This document shows, piece after piece, positions 12,906 to 25,831 of a stretch of 64,000 nt of DNA (positions within the stretch are counted from its first letter, which is position 1; the number at the start of each line of letters is the position of its first letter). The DNA lies in assembly GCA_947650285.1 (NCBI GenBank), contig CANTFL010000233.1, positions 62,001 to 126,000 of the forward strand. Direction: 5' to 3'. The position numbers and the translations under genes are program-made. A model generated the notes under the pieces. That model had not been told where the DNA came from and searched no databases. It worked only from the letters and a program-made list of their open reading frames with translations. This DNA comes from Hyaloperonospora brassicae (lineage: Eukaryota; Oomycota; Peronosporomycetes; Peronosporales; Peronosporaceae).

Positions 12906-13860
12906 CATGTGAAAGATCGAACAATCTTGGCCGATAGCAGTCCTTTAATCAAATCCACTAATTTTTCGTGAAACTTGGGTCCTACTGGCCGTACGCTTTG
13001 CGCGATCGGGCTAGCTCCTCCCTCGTCAATACCGCATATCGATCCTCGTGCGGCTGGAGGGAGTGCGTTTCCTTAAACAATAAGAAAGTGCTTATTGCTC
13101 CAGATCATTTGTCGTAATCGTTCTGGGTCATCAGTCAGCGGTACTTCTGGATCGCATATCTGAATTTCGTCGATCGCAACTTTGGCAGTGGGCGTAACAA
13201 TGTGGGGCAGTAACGCCATGTGCTGATCTACATCCTCGGCGTACATCTCCCCACTTTCATGAAGATAGGTATCGACGTCCAATTCTTCCGCAATCCGGTC
13301 ATTATCCGGACCAGGCTGTCCGTCGATCGTCACATCTGGTAAAGGTTCGTTTCGTTCTTCGACTGATTCCCTGCTCCATCGTTCGTCGTTCGTTCGTGAA
13401 TCGTATAAACCACTGGCATGACACTTGTAGGTAGGTAATCCACTTGTCGATCGTCGATCGCGTCATGCGATCCGTCATGCGATCGATCGGAATTCCTGTT
13501 CTTATTCTTTGCAACACCTTCCATTAGCCTCTCAGGTTTTCGAACGCTTTCGCTCTTCTCCTCGATCGTGTTAACGACACATGGCAAATATTTACACGTG
13601 GAACCACTTTCTCTTCTTGAATTGGGCTGTCCTTTGATACACTGTCCCCCGAATGCCGACTTAAAACCTTCTTTGGTGCAGGGTAAGTCGATGATCCACC
13701 AGCGGTCCCGCGTATGCGGGCGGCACTTCTTCCTCTCTTTCAGACGTAGCTTCAAAGGCCTGTGTCCGCCACCCGTTGTACCGTCGCGATCCAACCGAGA
13801 CGTAGCCTGGTTATCGAGGCACCATGTCGTTAGCCATAGTCCAGCTTAAGGTAGGTCCGC
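12906..13860 (-). pseudogene. Pol spacer and N-terminal RT fragment
   Basis: Minus 13073-13333 contains YLHESGEMYAEDVDQHMALL and VTPTAKVAIDEIQICDPE, matching the + copy at 51226-51429 (SNESGELYAENFDQHMAIL, VTPTAEISLEDIQVGDP). The frame then continues with a sequence like KLVDLIKGLLSAKIVRS, equal to the RT entry KLADLIKGLLTAQMIRP at about 51600. It breaks off before the polymerase fingers and catalytic YxDD. The upstream spacer (13330-13794) is basic and has no known domain. The element's polymerase could not have worked from this copy. Confidence 0.65.
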
Positions 13861-14012
13861 GATCGATAGTAACTACCTTATCACTGAGATTTGTCAGCTG
13901 CAAGAACTTGATTTAACATATTTCAGTGGTTAAGGTGGGTACCCATGTAGGATCGCGCCTCACCCAGAGCTTGGCGTTAGACTGAACGTTGTAGATCCTT
14001 TTCTCCGCCGAT

Positions 14013-14643
14013 CTACCGAACGGCAGTACCATATGATTTTTGAACCAATATCGGCTGCACGGACGATCCGTACAGAGGTCTGCGTCTTTCTAGATGAATC
14101 TTCACTTCATCCGTCAATACCAGCGTCTCATCAGCTAAATCCAGATGAATTATTGCGGGTACCATGAAATTAATGCCCATGATCGCTTCTTGACCGACTT
14201 GATCAACCCCCCCCCCACACACGTCAAAATAGTACATTAGCGATCCATTGAGGGTCTTATCGATCTTAATACGTCCTTCGGTATTGTAAGTATTTACTTA
14301 TCCCCACACACTCCAGTTTTAGATTCTCGTCGATGAAACATCCTACTTTACGAGAAAAGGCAGTGTCTACGATCGAGATCTCCGCTCCCGAGTCAAGTAG
14401 CAGTGTGACCTCATCGTTGTTAATCTTCCCAACCACTTTAGCTTGCTTGAACCATTTTCCTGGTGTATGGTATATCCAATATCCCCTTGACTTGCCCGGC
14501 GCTAAGACAAGTTCCATCTTGGTGGGCGATCGGGCGTATTCATCATGTCGTCTAACACTCAAAATGGAACGCAGACAGTTTGAAAAATCACATGTATTAT
14601 GTAGATCATCCTGAGTGTCATATCTTCCATCGACTAAGTTCAT
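14013..14643 (-). pseudogene. Retroviral-type aspartic protease of the minus Gypsy copy
   Basis: The core LLLDSGAEISIVDTAFS carries the D-S-G active-site triad of retropepsins, preceded by the conserved lead-in TPGKWFKQAKVVGKINNDE. The second half, with GQEAIMGINFMVP, lies in a separate frame at 14013-14237 after an indel. A run of ten C on the plus strand at about 14207-14216 sits in the shifted region and is an obvious place for slippage. The plus-strand element has the same two-part layout (49723-49920 and 49957-50268). The active-site aspartate is intact here, but the protein is split. Confidence 0.7.
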
Positions 14644-14645
14644 TT

Positions 14646-15083
14646 TTACAAATGCAAATGCGCAGAGTTTAGAACGCTCGGCTCGTACCAGATCCCAACC
14701 TGGCGAGCGTCCTGACTAAGCATCTTCTCGGCTTGTTCCGGTAACATCCCTGAATGCTTGGTAGGCACATACCACTGACGAATTATGTTGTAGAACTGTT
14801 CCATCAGACACTTTTCTTCCACATGGACGTCCTTGCATACGAAACACATGTAGTAGCACTTGACCGCAGGATGTCCCTTACGTCCACACTTCTGACACGT
14901 AAGTATCTTCGACGCACAGTGCGTACACACTGTTTGATGATTTCCACGATTGTAGTGGTGATCGCGGTCGATTTGCTCACTTCTAATGAGTGGGGTTTCC
15001 GAGTTCTGATCGCGATCCGCAACTGTAGCCATGTACACATTGTGTCGATTCGGCTTCTGAGCGCGATCCGTAGCCGAGGCCAT
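14646..15083 (-). pseudogene. Gag nucleocapsid with intact CCHC zinc knuckle
   Basis: The sequence CQKCGRKGHPAVKC (14856-14897) is a perfect CX2CX4HX4C retroviral zinc knuckle, which binds the element RNA. A second metal-binding-like cluster, CFVCKDVHVEEKC (CX2CX3HX4C), follows directly. This segment is one open stretch of about 145 codons that runs up to GIWYEPSVLNSAHLHL. The matching part of the + copy has lost the first Cys and the His of the knuckle, so this copy shows the ancestral form better. Confidence 0.7.
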
Positions 15084-15095
15084 ATACCAGTTGCC

Positions 15096-17146
15096 TCAAT
15101 CCGAGTCGGAGTCGGATCCGCAAGAGTCTTTGTCTGATCCACTGCTCTCGCTTTCCACGTGGATCGCTCTCACCGCTCGCGCTGGGTTGGCTGGCACTTG
15201 GTCCGCCTGCGGCTCAACACGCTGTCGAAATTTGCTCGACCCCATAGAGACGTGAATTTCTCGAACTTCCATGTTCTCACATTCTTGCAGCGTTTCTTCC
15301 AGATCATCTGCATCTCCAAGGCGTAACATTTTTAGCATTCTAGCCAGATTTCATTCGTCCAGGGTTCTTATGTAATGATTCACATGTTCCTTGCGAGTGG
15401 CGGGTTATCCGTCTCGTATCGGGATCTTCGCCCGGATTGCGGCCAAATTCAGTCGGTACCATTACTATAATGGAGTCTCGTTCGATCGCTTGCGCGCATG
15501 GTAGTAGAGTCTTGCAGCTGAAACACTATTCTTCCCTCCGTATTTGGCTATGAATCCCTCCAAGAGTGCCTTCCACGAATTTCTCATTGAGAGACTGAGC
15601 TGGTTATACCAGTCACGCGCCGGTCCCGTTAGAAGATCGCTGAACACTAAGCACTTCTACACTTCTGACGCTTGATCGCGTAGGAACGCCGACTTTGTCG
15701 TACTGATCCAGTTCCTAGCCCGTTCTTCATTCTTCTCTCGACGGGAGAATTCTTTCGGCTCGGCCATATAAGACATTCAAATCCTTTGGTTAGAGAATTC
15801 GCCACTCTCTGCCGCTTCTGCTGTTGCCACCTGCGGTAATCGCCTTCATTCTAGCTCCCGATGCTCATGACCATTCATGCGATCGATTATGACGCGATCC
15901 AACCGACTCCGTGTCAATGTCCGTCATGTAGATCTCCGTTTCGGGATGGCGATAAATCGATTGTCCAGCGTTCATGTTAGCATGTTCTGGCTCGTACTTC
16001 TTCAAAGCTGCTCAAAAAAATATGATTTTATTGTTCTGATTCCACCATATTAATAAAAAGCGTTGCCGATCGCCTTCCCGCTTGTGCTTCTGTATGATAA
16101 CGTGCGATGTCTTCCGCAACAGATCCGCGCCTTTCTATCCTAGCGACATCCGTTGGATATCGAACCAATCGTTTGAGATTCTCTTCCGATTCCGCTGAAT
16201 CGTTTCGGGACTATCTAGTGTGTTTTTCCTTTAAGAAATCGTTTTTCAGCGTAAGAACTTGATCCATCGTGATCCGTGGTGGGATCTGTTAATCCAAGGT
16301 GCCGACCGGCGGGATTGGGTTGTCTCCGGGGTCACGTATGACTAGAAGCGGACTCAGCGTCTTGAACAGCAGTTGTCCGGCAGGGATCACTAGATCGTGG
16401 TTGCATTCTAGTAGCGTTTGTGCGTTGAACGTTCCCGCCGTAAACCCCGCCTCCGTTAGCACATTGATGAGACGCCAGAACGCCTCCAATACCTGGAAAT
16501 TTGGTTTGGGCGCTGTCATCGGTCCGCTTAGAGATCCAGTCCGCTTCGGTTTGATCGTCTTATGTACTGGATCGCTAGACAGAAGCGTCTTAAGATCCTG
16601 TAAATAATACTCCCGGCTGATATCGTCGAACCGCCAATCTTCAAACTTTGCTTCACGATCCACTGACTTTGAGCCTTGATCTATCGTCTCTGTTCGGACC
16701 TTGCACCCGGCTGGCTTGTTCTTGTACACATCTCGATCTTGTTTCGCCTCAGCCAGCTTCTAAAGGTCTTCCTAATAAGTTGTCTCTCTCTTCATCATCA
16801 CTGATGATTCATAAAATATAAATATAAATCGTTTGAAGGTTCCCTTAGGACTTTCATCCTGCAAATTGCGATTTGCAGTGCGATCTGCGGTGGATACTAA
16901 AGGGGCTTCAGGAATGAGTTGAAGTTTTTCTTCACAATCGTTCGAACGATCTTCCCTTTTTCTTTTCTTGTCGTCAAAGTTCTTTCCATAATTTTGACGA
17001 TCCGGGGATCTTTCATCTTCACGCGTCTGCGACGCTCCCTCTGCCGCTGGCGCTTCTATCCCAGGTTCAGTCTTGATCTTATCCTCTTAGCTAAAAGACT
17101 CACGGTGGAATCTCGAGGCACCAGAAGGTTTGGGCACGCGCACCAT
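15096..17146 (-). pseudogene. Gag capsid and N-terminal region of the minus Gypsy copy
   Basis: Pieces in order are: an N-terminal segment starting MVRVPKPSGASRFHRESFS just inside the LTR edge (about 17145 down to 17087), a 146-codon open stretch at 16289-16729, a capsid-like block with SDLLTGPARDWYNQLSL and LYYHARKRSNETP at 15465-15647, and an acidic serine-rich tail at 15096-15338 ending SDKDSCGSDSDSD. The capsid block corresponds to the retrotransposon gag domain (compare 48431-48799). Stops and frame changes separate the pieces, so no complete Gag can be made. Confidence 0.7.
17133..17146 (-). other. Candidate primer-binding site next to the minus LTR
   Basis: In element direction, the bases right after the LTR end (CCACCACA) read TGGTGCGCGTGCCC from the second base on. 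LTR retroelements start minus-strand DNA at such TGG-initial sites, which pair with a tRNA 3' end. The same bases also supply the ATG and first codons of gag (MVRVP). The matching site in the + copy is mutated (ATATTGCGCGTG). I could not name the tRNA. Confidence 0.4.
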
Positions 17147-18150
17147 TGTGGTGGAGTGGTGATCGTAATTTTCGTGTGATCCCGACTCTCCTCCGGCGCC
17201 CGGACGACCGACTAACGGAAGGGGTTCCCCGATTCCTTGTTCTGTATGTTCTTGCCCACCTTGTTGACCGTCGGTGGGGAGGGTTGCGCTCTTCTTGGTG
17301 GACTCGAGCTGAAGCTGAACTTGACCGTCATAGGGATAGGTGATGATCGGGTGGAAATGCTTCATCCGGTCAATCGTAGATGCGAATCGCGTGGAAATTC
17401 TTTACTCGATCGCTTGTAACTTGAGCGCTCTCCCAGAGTCTCCTTTGCCAGGGGTGATGATTGATACGCGAGCCTTCTGACCACTTGAGCCGTCTCGAGA
17501 TCTTATATATGAACCGTGGGGTTCACTGCGTCTTATCGCAGTTGATGGGGGTGAGAATTGACTTTCCGCCTGGCCTAACAATCCACGGGCAAAGTTCGCG
17601 GAGACGTGAGTAGCTCTCTTTTCAACGGGAGGCCAAAGATCATGCCCGGGAGAAGTCGACGCGTGTCTTTCGTTGCAAATTCTATTCTGTTTAATGTCAA
17701 CCAACCAAATCCAAACCCTATGACTATGCCTATCTATTTGCTAGATCAACCGTTGTGAACCGACTGTCTATGTCATTCATCTCTTACCTCATGTGTTCCA
17801 CGACAGATACTCCGTAGTGGATCGCTCCATACTGGATCGTACAGTACCAAATCGCAGAGTACCGGATCGCAGAGTACCTTGGTGACCCAAAACTTTGATC
17901 GCAGATCGCGATCGTCAATCGTCGATCCTTGACTATACTCCTTCTTGACCGTTAGGCGGGTCAATCTGCATAATTTCCACAGTCATTTCCTGTCACTCAG
18001 TCGTGGGACACCATAATCCGTGCTAACGGGCCCATCATCGTACGCGCTCCACCAATCAAATTGATTTTTCGAACTTAATGCGGATCGCGCGATCCACACT
18101 TCCGTCATTCTCTCTTCGCGCTTCTCCGCACCCGCAACATGAAGATTCCG
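17147..18150 (-). mobile_element. 5' LTR of the minus Gypsy copy
   Basis: In element orientation this runs from about 18150 to the end CCACCACA at 17147, immediately before the gag and primer site. It aligns with the LTR at 10140-11589 along its length: the promoter-distal block with GATGGGCCCGTTAGCAC, the 15-bp tandem array, GGGTTTGGATTTGGTTGGTT, ACACGCGTCGACTT, and the proline-rich coding-like block. The U3 array is much shorter than in the plus LTR. The outer boundary is approximate. Confidence 0.7.
17814..17878. repeat. 15-bp minisatellite, four units and a partial
   Basis: Exact 15-base spacing: GTAGTGGATCGCTCC, ATACTGGATCGTACA, GTACCAAATCGCAGA, GTACCGGATCGCAGA, then GTACC. It lies in the U3 of the minus-strand LTR and is the reverse-strand form of the 15-bp unit in the plus LTR at 10.66-10.92 kb. 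Confidence 0.8.
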
Positions 18151-18349
18151 TGCACGGGCAAGATTAAAGTATAGATGCCGAAGGAATGGACTATATTGAA
18201 TACTACTGGTTCTGCTATCTACGTGGCAACCGCGGTCTTTTTTTAAGAGATAAATTATAAGTATTCTTACTTATTCCGGAGTAGAGATATACTTCCCTTC
18301 GTTACAGACAGCTGCGTTAAGAGACCATTTGCAAGTAGAACGCTATGAA

Positions 18350-18740
18350 GTATTGGGCCTGTGGGTTGTCGAATAGCACCCCCAATCCTCTATCGGAAGC
18401 GTCCTTCCAACCTAGCGGTTCAAGAGCATGGTGATGGTCAGACATTTATCACCCCTGTGATCGTACGAAAGGTCAGGAGCTACAAGCTACCGAAAGGATT
18501 TATTTGTATGCCTACTGTCGACCGAGTAGATTAAGTGGCTACCAACTGGCCCACCGAGTAAAGCATATCCACTCGGAACCCCCAGGTCTGACTCTGCTAT
18601 GGCTGATACATCTCAGTCTCAGTATGAGTCTCCCAAAGAGTTCAACCCGCCAGCCGACGGGTAATCAAGGTGAGTCAAGGTCCATACGCGACATCGAAGT
18701 ATCCCTCCGTCAGTCGGCAGTCCGGTAAAAGTGAGTATAT
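18350..18740 (+). mobile_element. Divergent LTR fragment, plus orientation
   Basis: The segment holds the recognisable LTR block AACCCGCCAGCCGACGGGTA followed by AATCAAGGTGAGTC and a degraded CCGTCAGTCGGCAGTCCGG. These match the proline-rich LTR block of the other copies. The upstream part (18355-18460) also resembles the 11170-11260 part of the plus LTR. It is more diverged than the other four copies and ends without the CCACCACA terminus. Confidence 0.5.
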
Positions 18741-21700
18741 TGGGGGCACGAAGTTTAGGATTTCATATAACTGTAATGGTTCATCTGATTATTACCTTGC
18801 GTGAAAGTATTGTCGACTGTGTAAAACGCCATGTATTACATATCGATTCATAAAAAAAAATATAAGGAGCTTCTATTGCGGCAAGCCGATCGGATTCGCT
18901 GGATGGCTGTACCTCTTTGTTCTGGTCCCGTTTAAAGACCGCCGAACATCTGGCACTTCGATTTTATTGACTTTAATCGCGCAAAAACGCGTACTTGACG
19001 TTTCTGTGCCAGTTCCTGGCTCTAGCTTCGTCTCTGTAAAATTCAATTTCCTTCAATCGCTGTATGCCGAAAGTCGTAGCCTCTGCGCCATAATTTTTCC
19101 AGTTACCATAGTTTCGATAGTGGCCATTAGTGGTCTTCTTATATCATTCTCCTAAAGATCATGAGGACAGATTTGTAATATCGAGTATGATGCGACTACT
19201 TGACCGACTACATATCTACATCTAAAAAAGTTACATCTGAAAGCGCAACACATACTGTCGATTGACCAGCACACTTATTGACTATCCTTACCGATAATTT
19301 TTTGGTCTTCATGACTTCTTTAAATACCTACTATAGGTGCCCAGGGGGCAACTAGGGCGCCTTGGTCAATGTCGACTTTACCGGCATCATTCTGGCGCAG
19401 ATAATGTAGCGCATGACTGTTCCTATTATATTCGTCGAATAATAAACACATTATCTGATATAAGATCCGAGGCTGCTGACGCGTACTACAAAATTTATAA
19501 AATTTTACTATTCGGTGTGCCTATGGTTGGCATTATAAATGGATCAAATGTCACGTTATCGATCCATTTATTAACCGACTGCTTGATCTAAATCCCCGTT
19601 GAATCTCAACTGCGATTATACTAAGTCAGATTCACACGCAACAATCTACAGCAATAACTTAGCCGACATCACATCTCAAATTTTTGCGAATCGAAAATTC
19701 CAGCTGTAAGTCTTGCGAATTGTAGCAATAGCATTATTCGAAAGATCTCGTTCAACTGATTTGAGGGTGAGATGTGAGCTGGTATCAGGTTTAGCAGCGT
19801 ACCGATTCGCTGATTTAGTATGATATATAATACCGGATAACTGGACAAAGGTTTATTTTACTTCTTCCAGTGGTATTTTTCTCCAGCAGATCGACCTGCC
19901 AGTCTTCCAGCCAGAATTAATAAAAGTCTCATTCTTCATATACTTAATCGGAAGCATAGTTGTTGTCATAGCGCGATCCTGTGGATCTGATTGATACTTA
20001 CGCAGTTGCTGATACGATCAACTCTTATGATCGTATGAATACGATCTATCCTTGCTGTAGTGTGTACCAGATCCAGTCTTTCGATTGTGTTAGTCCGATC
20101 TAGCGTCGCGAACGTATATAAGACGATCTAGCAGCATCTTTATTTGCCATGTATATAAAAACCTTGTCTTCGCAAATACTCAAATGATATCATTGTGATT
20201 ATCTTTCTTTAAAGCTCCTTCGCTTCCTAAATGATGCTTTTTACCTGAATTCGCGATGTTCATTATAAGGACCTTAAAAGAAGAAAATTATATAGTTTTC
20301 AGATCGACAGGTCGATCGTTCAATTAAAACATTTCTTTATCAAAGCACCTCCAAAAACTTGACGCCTAGAGATTAATTTACTACTTTCGTCAGAGACGTT
20401 CCATAAGCTTTTGGCGCTTCCATTCCATGTTCCACCCTAATTTTCTTAATTATATGTAGAAGCAAACGGTTGATTACCTAGTCACCATAAAGTCCGGCCA
20501 TGTGCAACATTCTAGGGTACCGGTGTTTACAATACTGCTGATGTAAACCCGCTTCTTTACTAGTTCACGCCCTACCGACTGATGCACAAGAAGAGGAAGG
20601 AATCATGGACGTAAACGGAGGGTTCATCCTATGGCCGTTTATCTAGGCGCCAGCGGCGATGCGGAATTATATCAGCAATTTTGTGAAACTTACCCACCAC
20701 GTCTTCTCTGCGCACAGTCACACATGTTCTTATACAAGGAAAAGTTATAGATCGACTTAGGCACGGTTGGTACTGCATGTGTAAGGCTTGCTCGTGATAA
20801 TCTAGTTGTTGCCTAAATACTCGTTAAGGTTGGCAACGACCATTTTAGGCTTTTTATACGGCATTATTCAATCATATCCATTATGTCGAAATTTAAAAAG
20901 TATATAAAGGCGATTGTCCAGACGAATGCGATCCTTTATCTATAAACAATATGTCGTTGGTTCCTGGAGGGCCTTTTGTCCTACCTATTGCTTCACGACT
21001 AAGCAAGGGGGGGGCTAGCGTGGCCATTACATCTTTTTTTCATACACAAAGGTTTGTGCTGAACTATTGGCACTATTTATGCAATGTGTATACAAATTAC
21101 AATTTTAATCATCAAATGCGCTGGCACCAGATCTATGTCGAATTATAAAAAAATATGGACAAAGACTATACGATGAATGATTCTGATCGCATCTACAGGA
21201 CGGACGCAGCTCATCATTGCTTATATTAATGTATATCAGATGATGAAGTTCACTATGGCCGATATCGGACGGTAATCGCAGGACAGACGTCAAATAATGC
21301 AGACAAATCGACATTTTTTTGTACTTAATATCCCACAAAGGGTTGTTCGTCTAAGGTCGGCATTTGCGTATTTACATACGTGATTGGACTTGTGTTTTTT
21401 GTTGTTAAGATACGTGTTTGGTTCTCGAATTTAGAAAAATAATAAGCAGACATTGTTGAAAGAAGCCTTACTCGGAAAGTCTGAACAGCTAAAATATCGG
21501 ACAGAGAGGTCGCAAAACGAGCTAGTAACTACTTTTTACCCAGATCTAAAGAAACAATTACCGCGAAATAGGTAAAATTTGAGTGTAGCAACACTAACAG
21601 ACAGTCTTGTTATTTGACACCGGTAATTTTTCATATGTTACTGCCAAGCCTTTAGAGATTGTAATTCAATTGATTTGTGAAGATAAAGTATCTCATATGA

Positions 21701-24700
21701 AGTTCAAAATACCTTTTCTCGTATATAGCTTCGTTTTTGTGCGGTCTGATTCGAATCACTTGTACAAGAGGCCATTACGGTGCTGCAATTACAGATGGGA
21801 ATGACATGGACACTACTTCTGTTTTTTTCGACAATTTGAATATGCAAATTTTCTCGAATTAGCTGTTAAAATGACTCGACGGCCCAAACCAGATAAATAT
21901 GAAATTAGTGAGCCACTAAAGCTTGCATAAGTTCATTGTGTATTTAAAAAACGATAAGCTTTACTTATAGCAGAACTATAGGCAGACAAACATTATGGCC
22001 AAATATTTAGCTTCGAATAAAACGCAAAACAAAATTAAAATTGAGTAGGCTGAATCGACGACTTTTTGGTGCAGCAAGATATTTTTTACGTCACGCAATA
22101 CAAAACAACTTGCACAACAAGACTTATGCGATTGCAGTCGCCACAAATAAGGCGTCTTTTAGAAATAAAAGTGACATTTGTATGTAGAATACAGCTTAAA
22201 TTAAGCTTTACATTCTCTCATGTCCAGGTCGATCATTTCTGTTTAAAATACGTTCTTTTGCACTGAATGATCTGTGTGGCTTAATAATAATATAATTTTA
22301 ATAATTTTTCACGAGATAAGCGATTTACCTACTTGAAGTAGTTTTAAAGACCTATATAAATATAGGTATATACATTTTAGCTTGCTAACGAAGCACCATA
22401 TTTATATCTAAGGTGGTAGGTTTCTACAATTCAAACTGCTCAAAATGGGATAAGATAGTAATTTGTATAATGACTGTGTTGACGTATAAAGATTTCTCAA
22501 TATGTCGCGACTGCAGGATTCACGAATGTATTTAATTTCATATAAAGGTAGTACTACAAACGCTGCACAACCGACAGAGGCGGTATTATCAATTCTACGA
22601 TATTGTATACAGGTGAATGGTGGTTCATTGGTCCTAAATAATTTGCCATAAGTATATTTGCAGAGCTTAAATTTGTTCTCAAGCACCTAGCAGTTAGGTA
22701 TAGAATTATCAATATCGGATCGGTAAGGTACCTAAGCATATATTGGGGGCGATTCACTCGAGCTGTGATGCAGTAGGCTTATCTTTACGTTATCTTTACG
22801 ATGATGATTGCCGTTTCGATCGCCACTATTTGCATAAAAAGCCTGAAGGTGACAATCGCATTATAATTGTCACATTAGCTAAAAATCCAGCCACTATTTT
22901 TTAAAAATTATGGTTGGAATTATCGGATATTGTGGGTCGTTTGCGTACATTAATGAACCTAACCAATTCTACCAACCACTCTTAGCCAATATTAAATTTA
23001 AAAAAAATAATATATTGTAAAATGAGCCGATGAGATTGATTTGTTACATCAAATACAAAATTGATTGTGATTAAGGTCATCTATTTTCGAAGATTGTTTA
23101 ATGTGGATTTGTTGCCAGCTTCGTGACCCTGCACGCATACCCACCGAAAACCACGCAATACATTCTTGTCTTCTATAGACCGTGATAATATTAATAGACG
23201 ACTAAATCAATATACATTTATTAACCAGTTTGACCCAAACGATATTTCATAATTTTATGCACGATCAACAGACAAATTGAAAAGATTAGTGATTAATTCA
23301 ATTATATCTGACATAAGGATGTCTTTTTTAGATTAAACGAAACTCGGCGAATCTCCCGTATATTCATCATGAATGATACTTATTATATATAGTTTTTTTT
23401 ATTTAATCACAATTGTCTGACTCGTTGTCGACATTCTAAATTCCACGTTTTGCCTGTAAACGAATTTAATTACGTTATAGATCGTATTTAAAGTCACTGT
23501 CTTGTTAATTTTCAAGCATTTATAGTCTGCATGTACCCAAAAAAATTTATAAATGTATGTCAATTTATTTGTTGATATCATACATTAAGCCAAATTAGCC
23601 GGGTTCTTGTGCCCAACGTAAAAAAAACGTACAGTGACAGTTGTGATCTGGCAACAATTGCATGTACCATAAGTGCAACGAGCATATCGCGTAGAATATG
23701 TCAGAAGCGTCGGTGGACGCGTCGTATATTATCCTGATTCAGGCACTTAATGCTCGAGTTCCTTTGATGATACATACAAAATTATGTAATCACGCTGAAG
23801 ACGTTAGGAACCCCTGAACCTCTTTAACGTTTTAGGTTAATTATCGCATTTTTGTGGTCTATTAAATGACGACTTTGTTTATAGACACGTATAAAATCGA
23901 ACACAGTGTCGTAGAAATACCGTTTGCTCCCTTTCAATGGGAATGGCTACATCTTCCTATAATGGAATACAAAGATCCGTAAGCACCATTGTATGCCTTA
24001 ACTAAGTTACGTAACACCGGACTTTGCTGCAACCATAGTTGCACCATCTATTGGAAGTGTGTGGATACTTTATCGATAGCGGTAACTATTTGTTGGTAGT
24101 AGCTACCACGATAGTTTTTCAACCATGTTCTACACGATTCCATCCGCCATGTCGATATTTTTTGTAGAGAAACATAGAAAAACATTACATATTCGTTGGT
24201 GGTCTTTTTTTGGCCATCATCAGCTAAAATTCAAGGTCTTGATGCCAATTATATCGTCATTCTACTTAAGTATCGATTTGTAGAAATTTCACACATTCAT
24301 TTTTAAAATGCGAGGTTTGGGGTAGAGGCTGCTTGGATAATGACTGAACAAAGTCGATGAACTAGAACTCTCGCTCTCGCATTAAAAACTTTACCTAAAA
24401 TGGCCTATTATTGCACCTTATAGCTAATTACCGATACTGAATTGACCTGTCAATACCTTTTGCGCTATTAATGGCTTACGTTAATGTTTAGCGCTTTGTC
24501 GGCATTCCCTTATTTTATCACTAAATTTAATAATACAAATTGCTGCATATCTTGGACGGTATCGTATGTTACACAAATATTGACGTGATCGACAATTTTT
24601 GGCATGCTGTACTGAATTTAGACTTTATCATAAGTCCACTTCCAAAATTTACCTTCCTTTCTATTTAAAATAGCGCGTATACTTTTTAATATGCCAAGAG

Positions 24701-25830
24701 ATAATTACTTAATGGATGGGTGAGTTGCTAAAGGAGTACAACGGGACCACATGAACGAAGAAGACAATACGAAAATGTACACTGTTATACAAGCAGGCAC
24801 TTCTAAGGTTGAATCGGCATTTACGATGAGTTATCAAGTATTTAGTAAATTTTTAATGAGTATGTATCCTGATTTGCGCTTTATTTTTATAAGCACGCGA
24901 ACACGCAGTGTTGCACGGCCGCCACGACATAAATACCGAATATGTTATAATTTAAAAACATTAAGCCATATCAATAGTTAGACAGTTATGACCGGCTTCA
25001 ATGAAACCTTTTGAAAATGAAGGTGAGACCAGCTGGACATTCACACTATTAAAAAAAGAATAATTTTGTAAGAAGCTTTTCGTACCATATCATCACAAGC
25101 CAAGTAGGCATTGATAATTACGCAAGCCTATAAAAAATCAATAAATTTTCAGTTCAAGATTAGAATGTGACTAAAGCGTCATTTGTGATTATTTTGGTAA
25201 AACAATACACCAGGGAGGTACCTGCATATAGATGAGAAATTAAATTTTATCTTATGATAGGATAATGCAAAATCTGAAAGACGGCTTCGAAGCTGCATCA
25301 ATCTAAGTAATATACGATGACTTTATTGTGCGATGAGTAAAATGCTTATATTTCTTAGAAGATGCCAATGAAAAGAAAGTTAAATTAAATAAATTCGAGT
25401 GCTTTATTTAAAACAATTACTATTGTAAATTGGAATTTGTTATTTGGATTTCTTCTTATGCCATCACTAGCGTGATATGCTAAATTACGACGCGATCTCA
25501 TTTTCGTCTCATATAACGCATAATCAAGTTCAAAAGATGGTCCTTACCGCCTGTACACAAAATTGGAACTTTTCAAGTAAATATTGTAGGCCGCAGAGAG
25601 CGCAGAATCCCAGGTCGCGCAAAGTAGCAGTCGACAAGGCATAGCGTCTTAAAAGTTATCAAGATAACGGCAGGAGCAAGAATGGAGATATGTTATTATT
25701 GTATCGGAGGCGATCGATTTTAACGCCTTTTACGGTAGATACATGAACAAAATAACATGACAAACACAATCTAATAGATTCGATTCCATCAATATGAAAG
25801 GAAGTCAAAAATTTAAGATGACAAGCGTTA
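18741..25830. other. AT-rich repeat graveyard with no supported gene
   Basis: All reading frames are short and stop-bounded. A GATC-rich patch at about 19970-20140 looks like old LTR sequence. A plus frame at 21607-21804 (with YVTAKPLEIVIQLICEDKV) has protein-like content but no family I can name. The rest shows no domain, RNA gene or clear tandem array. Confidence 0.45.
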
Positions 25831-25831
25831 A

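Larger units (their letters stand above)
12906..17146 (-). mobile_element. Truncated Chronos-like Ty3/Gypsy body (gag to start of RT)
   Basis: Reading right to left, the order is primer-binding region, gag, zinc knuckle, aspartic protease, spacer and the first part of the reverse transcriptase. The segments align with the plus-strand copy at 47.18-51.66 kb. For example, DPVHKTIKPKRTG corresponds to a degenerate stretch near 47.72 kb, and LLTGPARDWYNQLS to LLTGPAQNWHIQLS. The body stops abruptly in RT at about 12906, where hAT sequence begins, so RNase H, integrase and chromodomain are missing. Its own LTR lies at 17147-18150. Multiple stops and frameshifts make it inactive. Confidence 0.8.

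Noticed and set aside
14207..14216. Run of ten C as programmed frameshift site in the protease
   Set aside because: The plus copy is split near the same place without a C run, and the run is more simply slippage in a dead copy.
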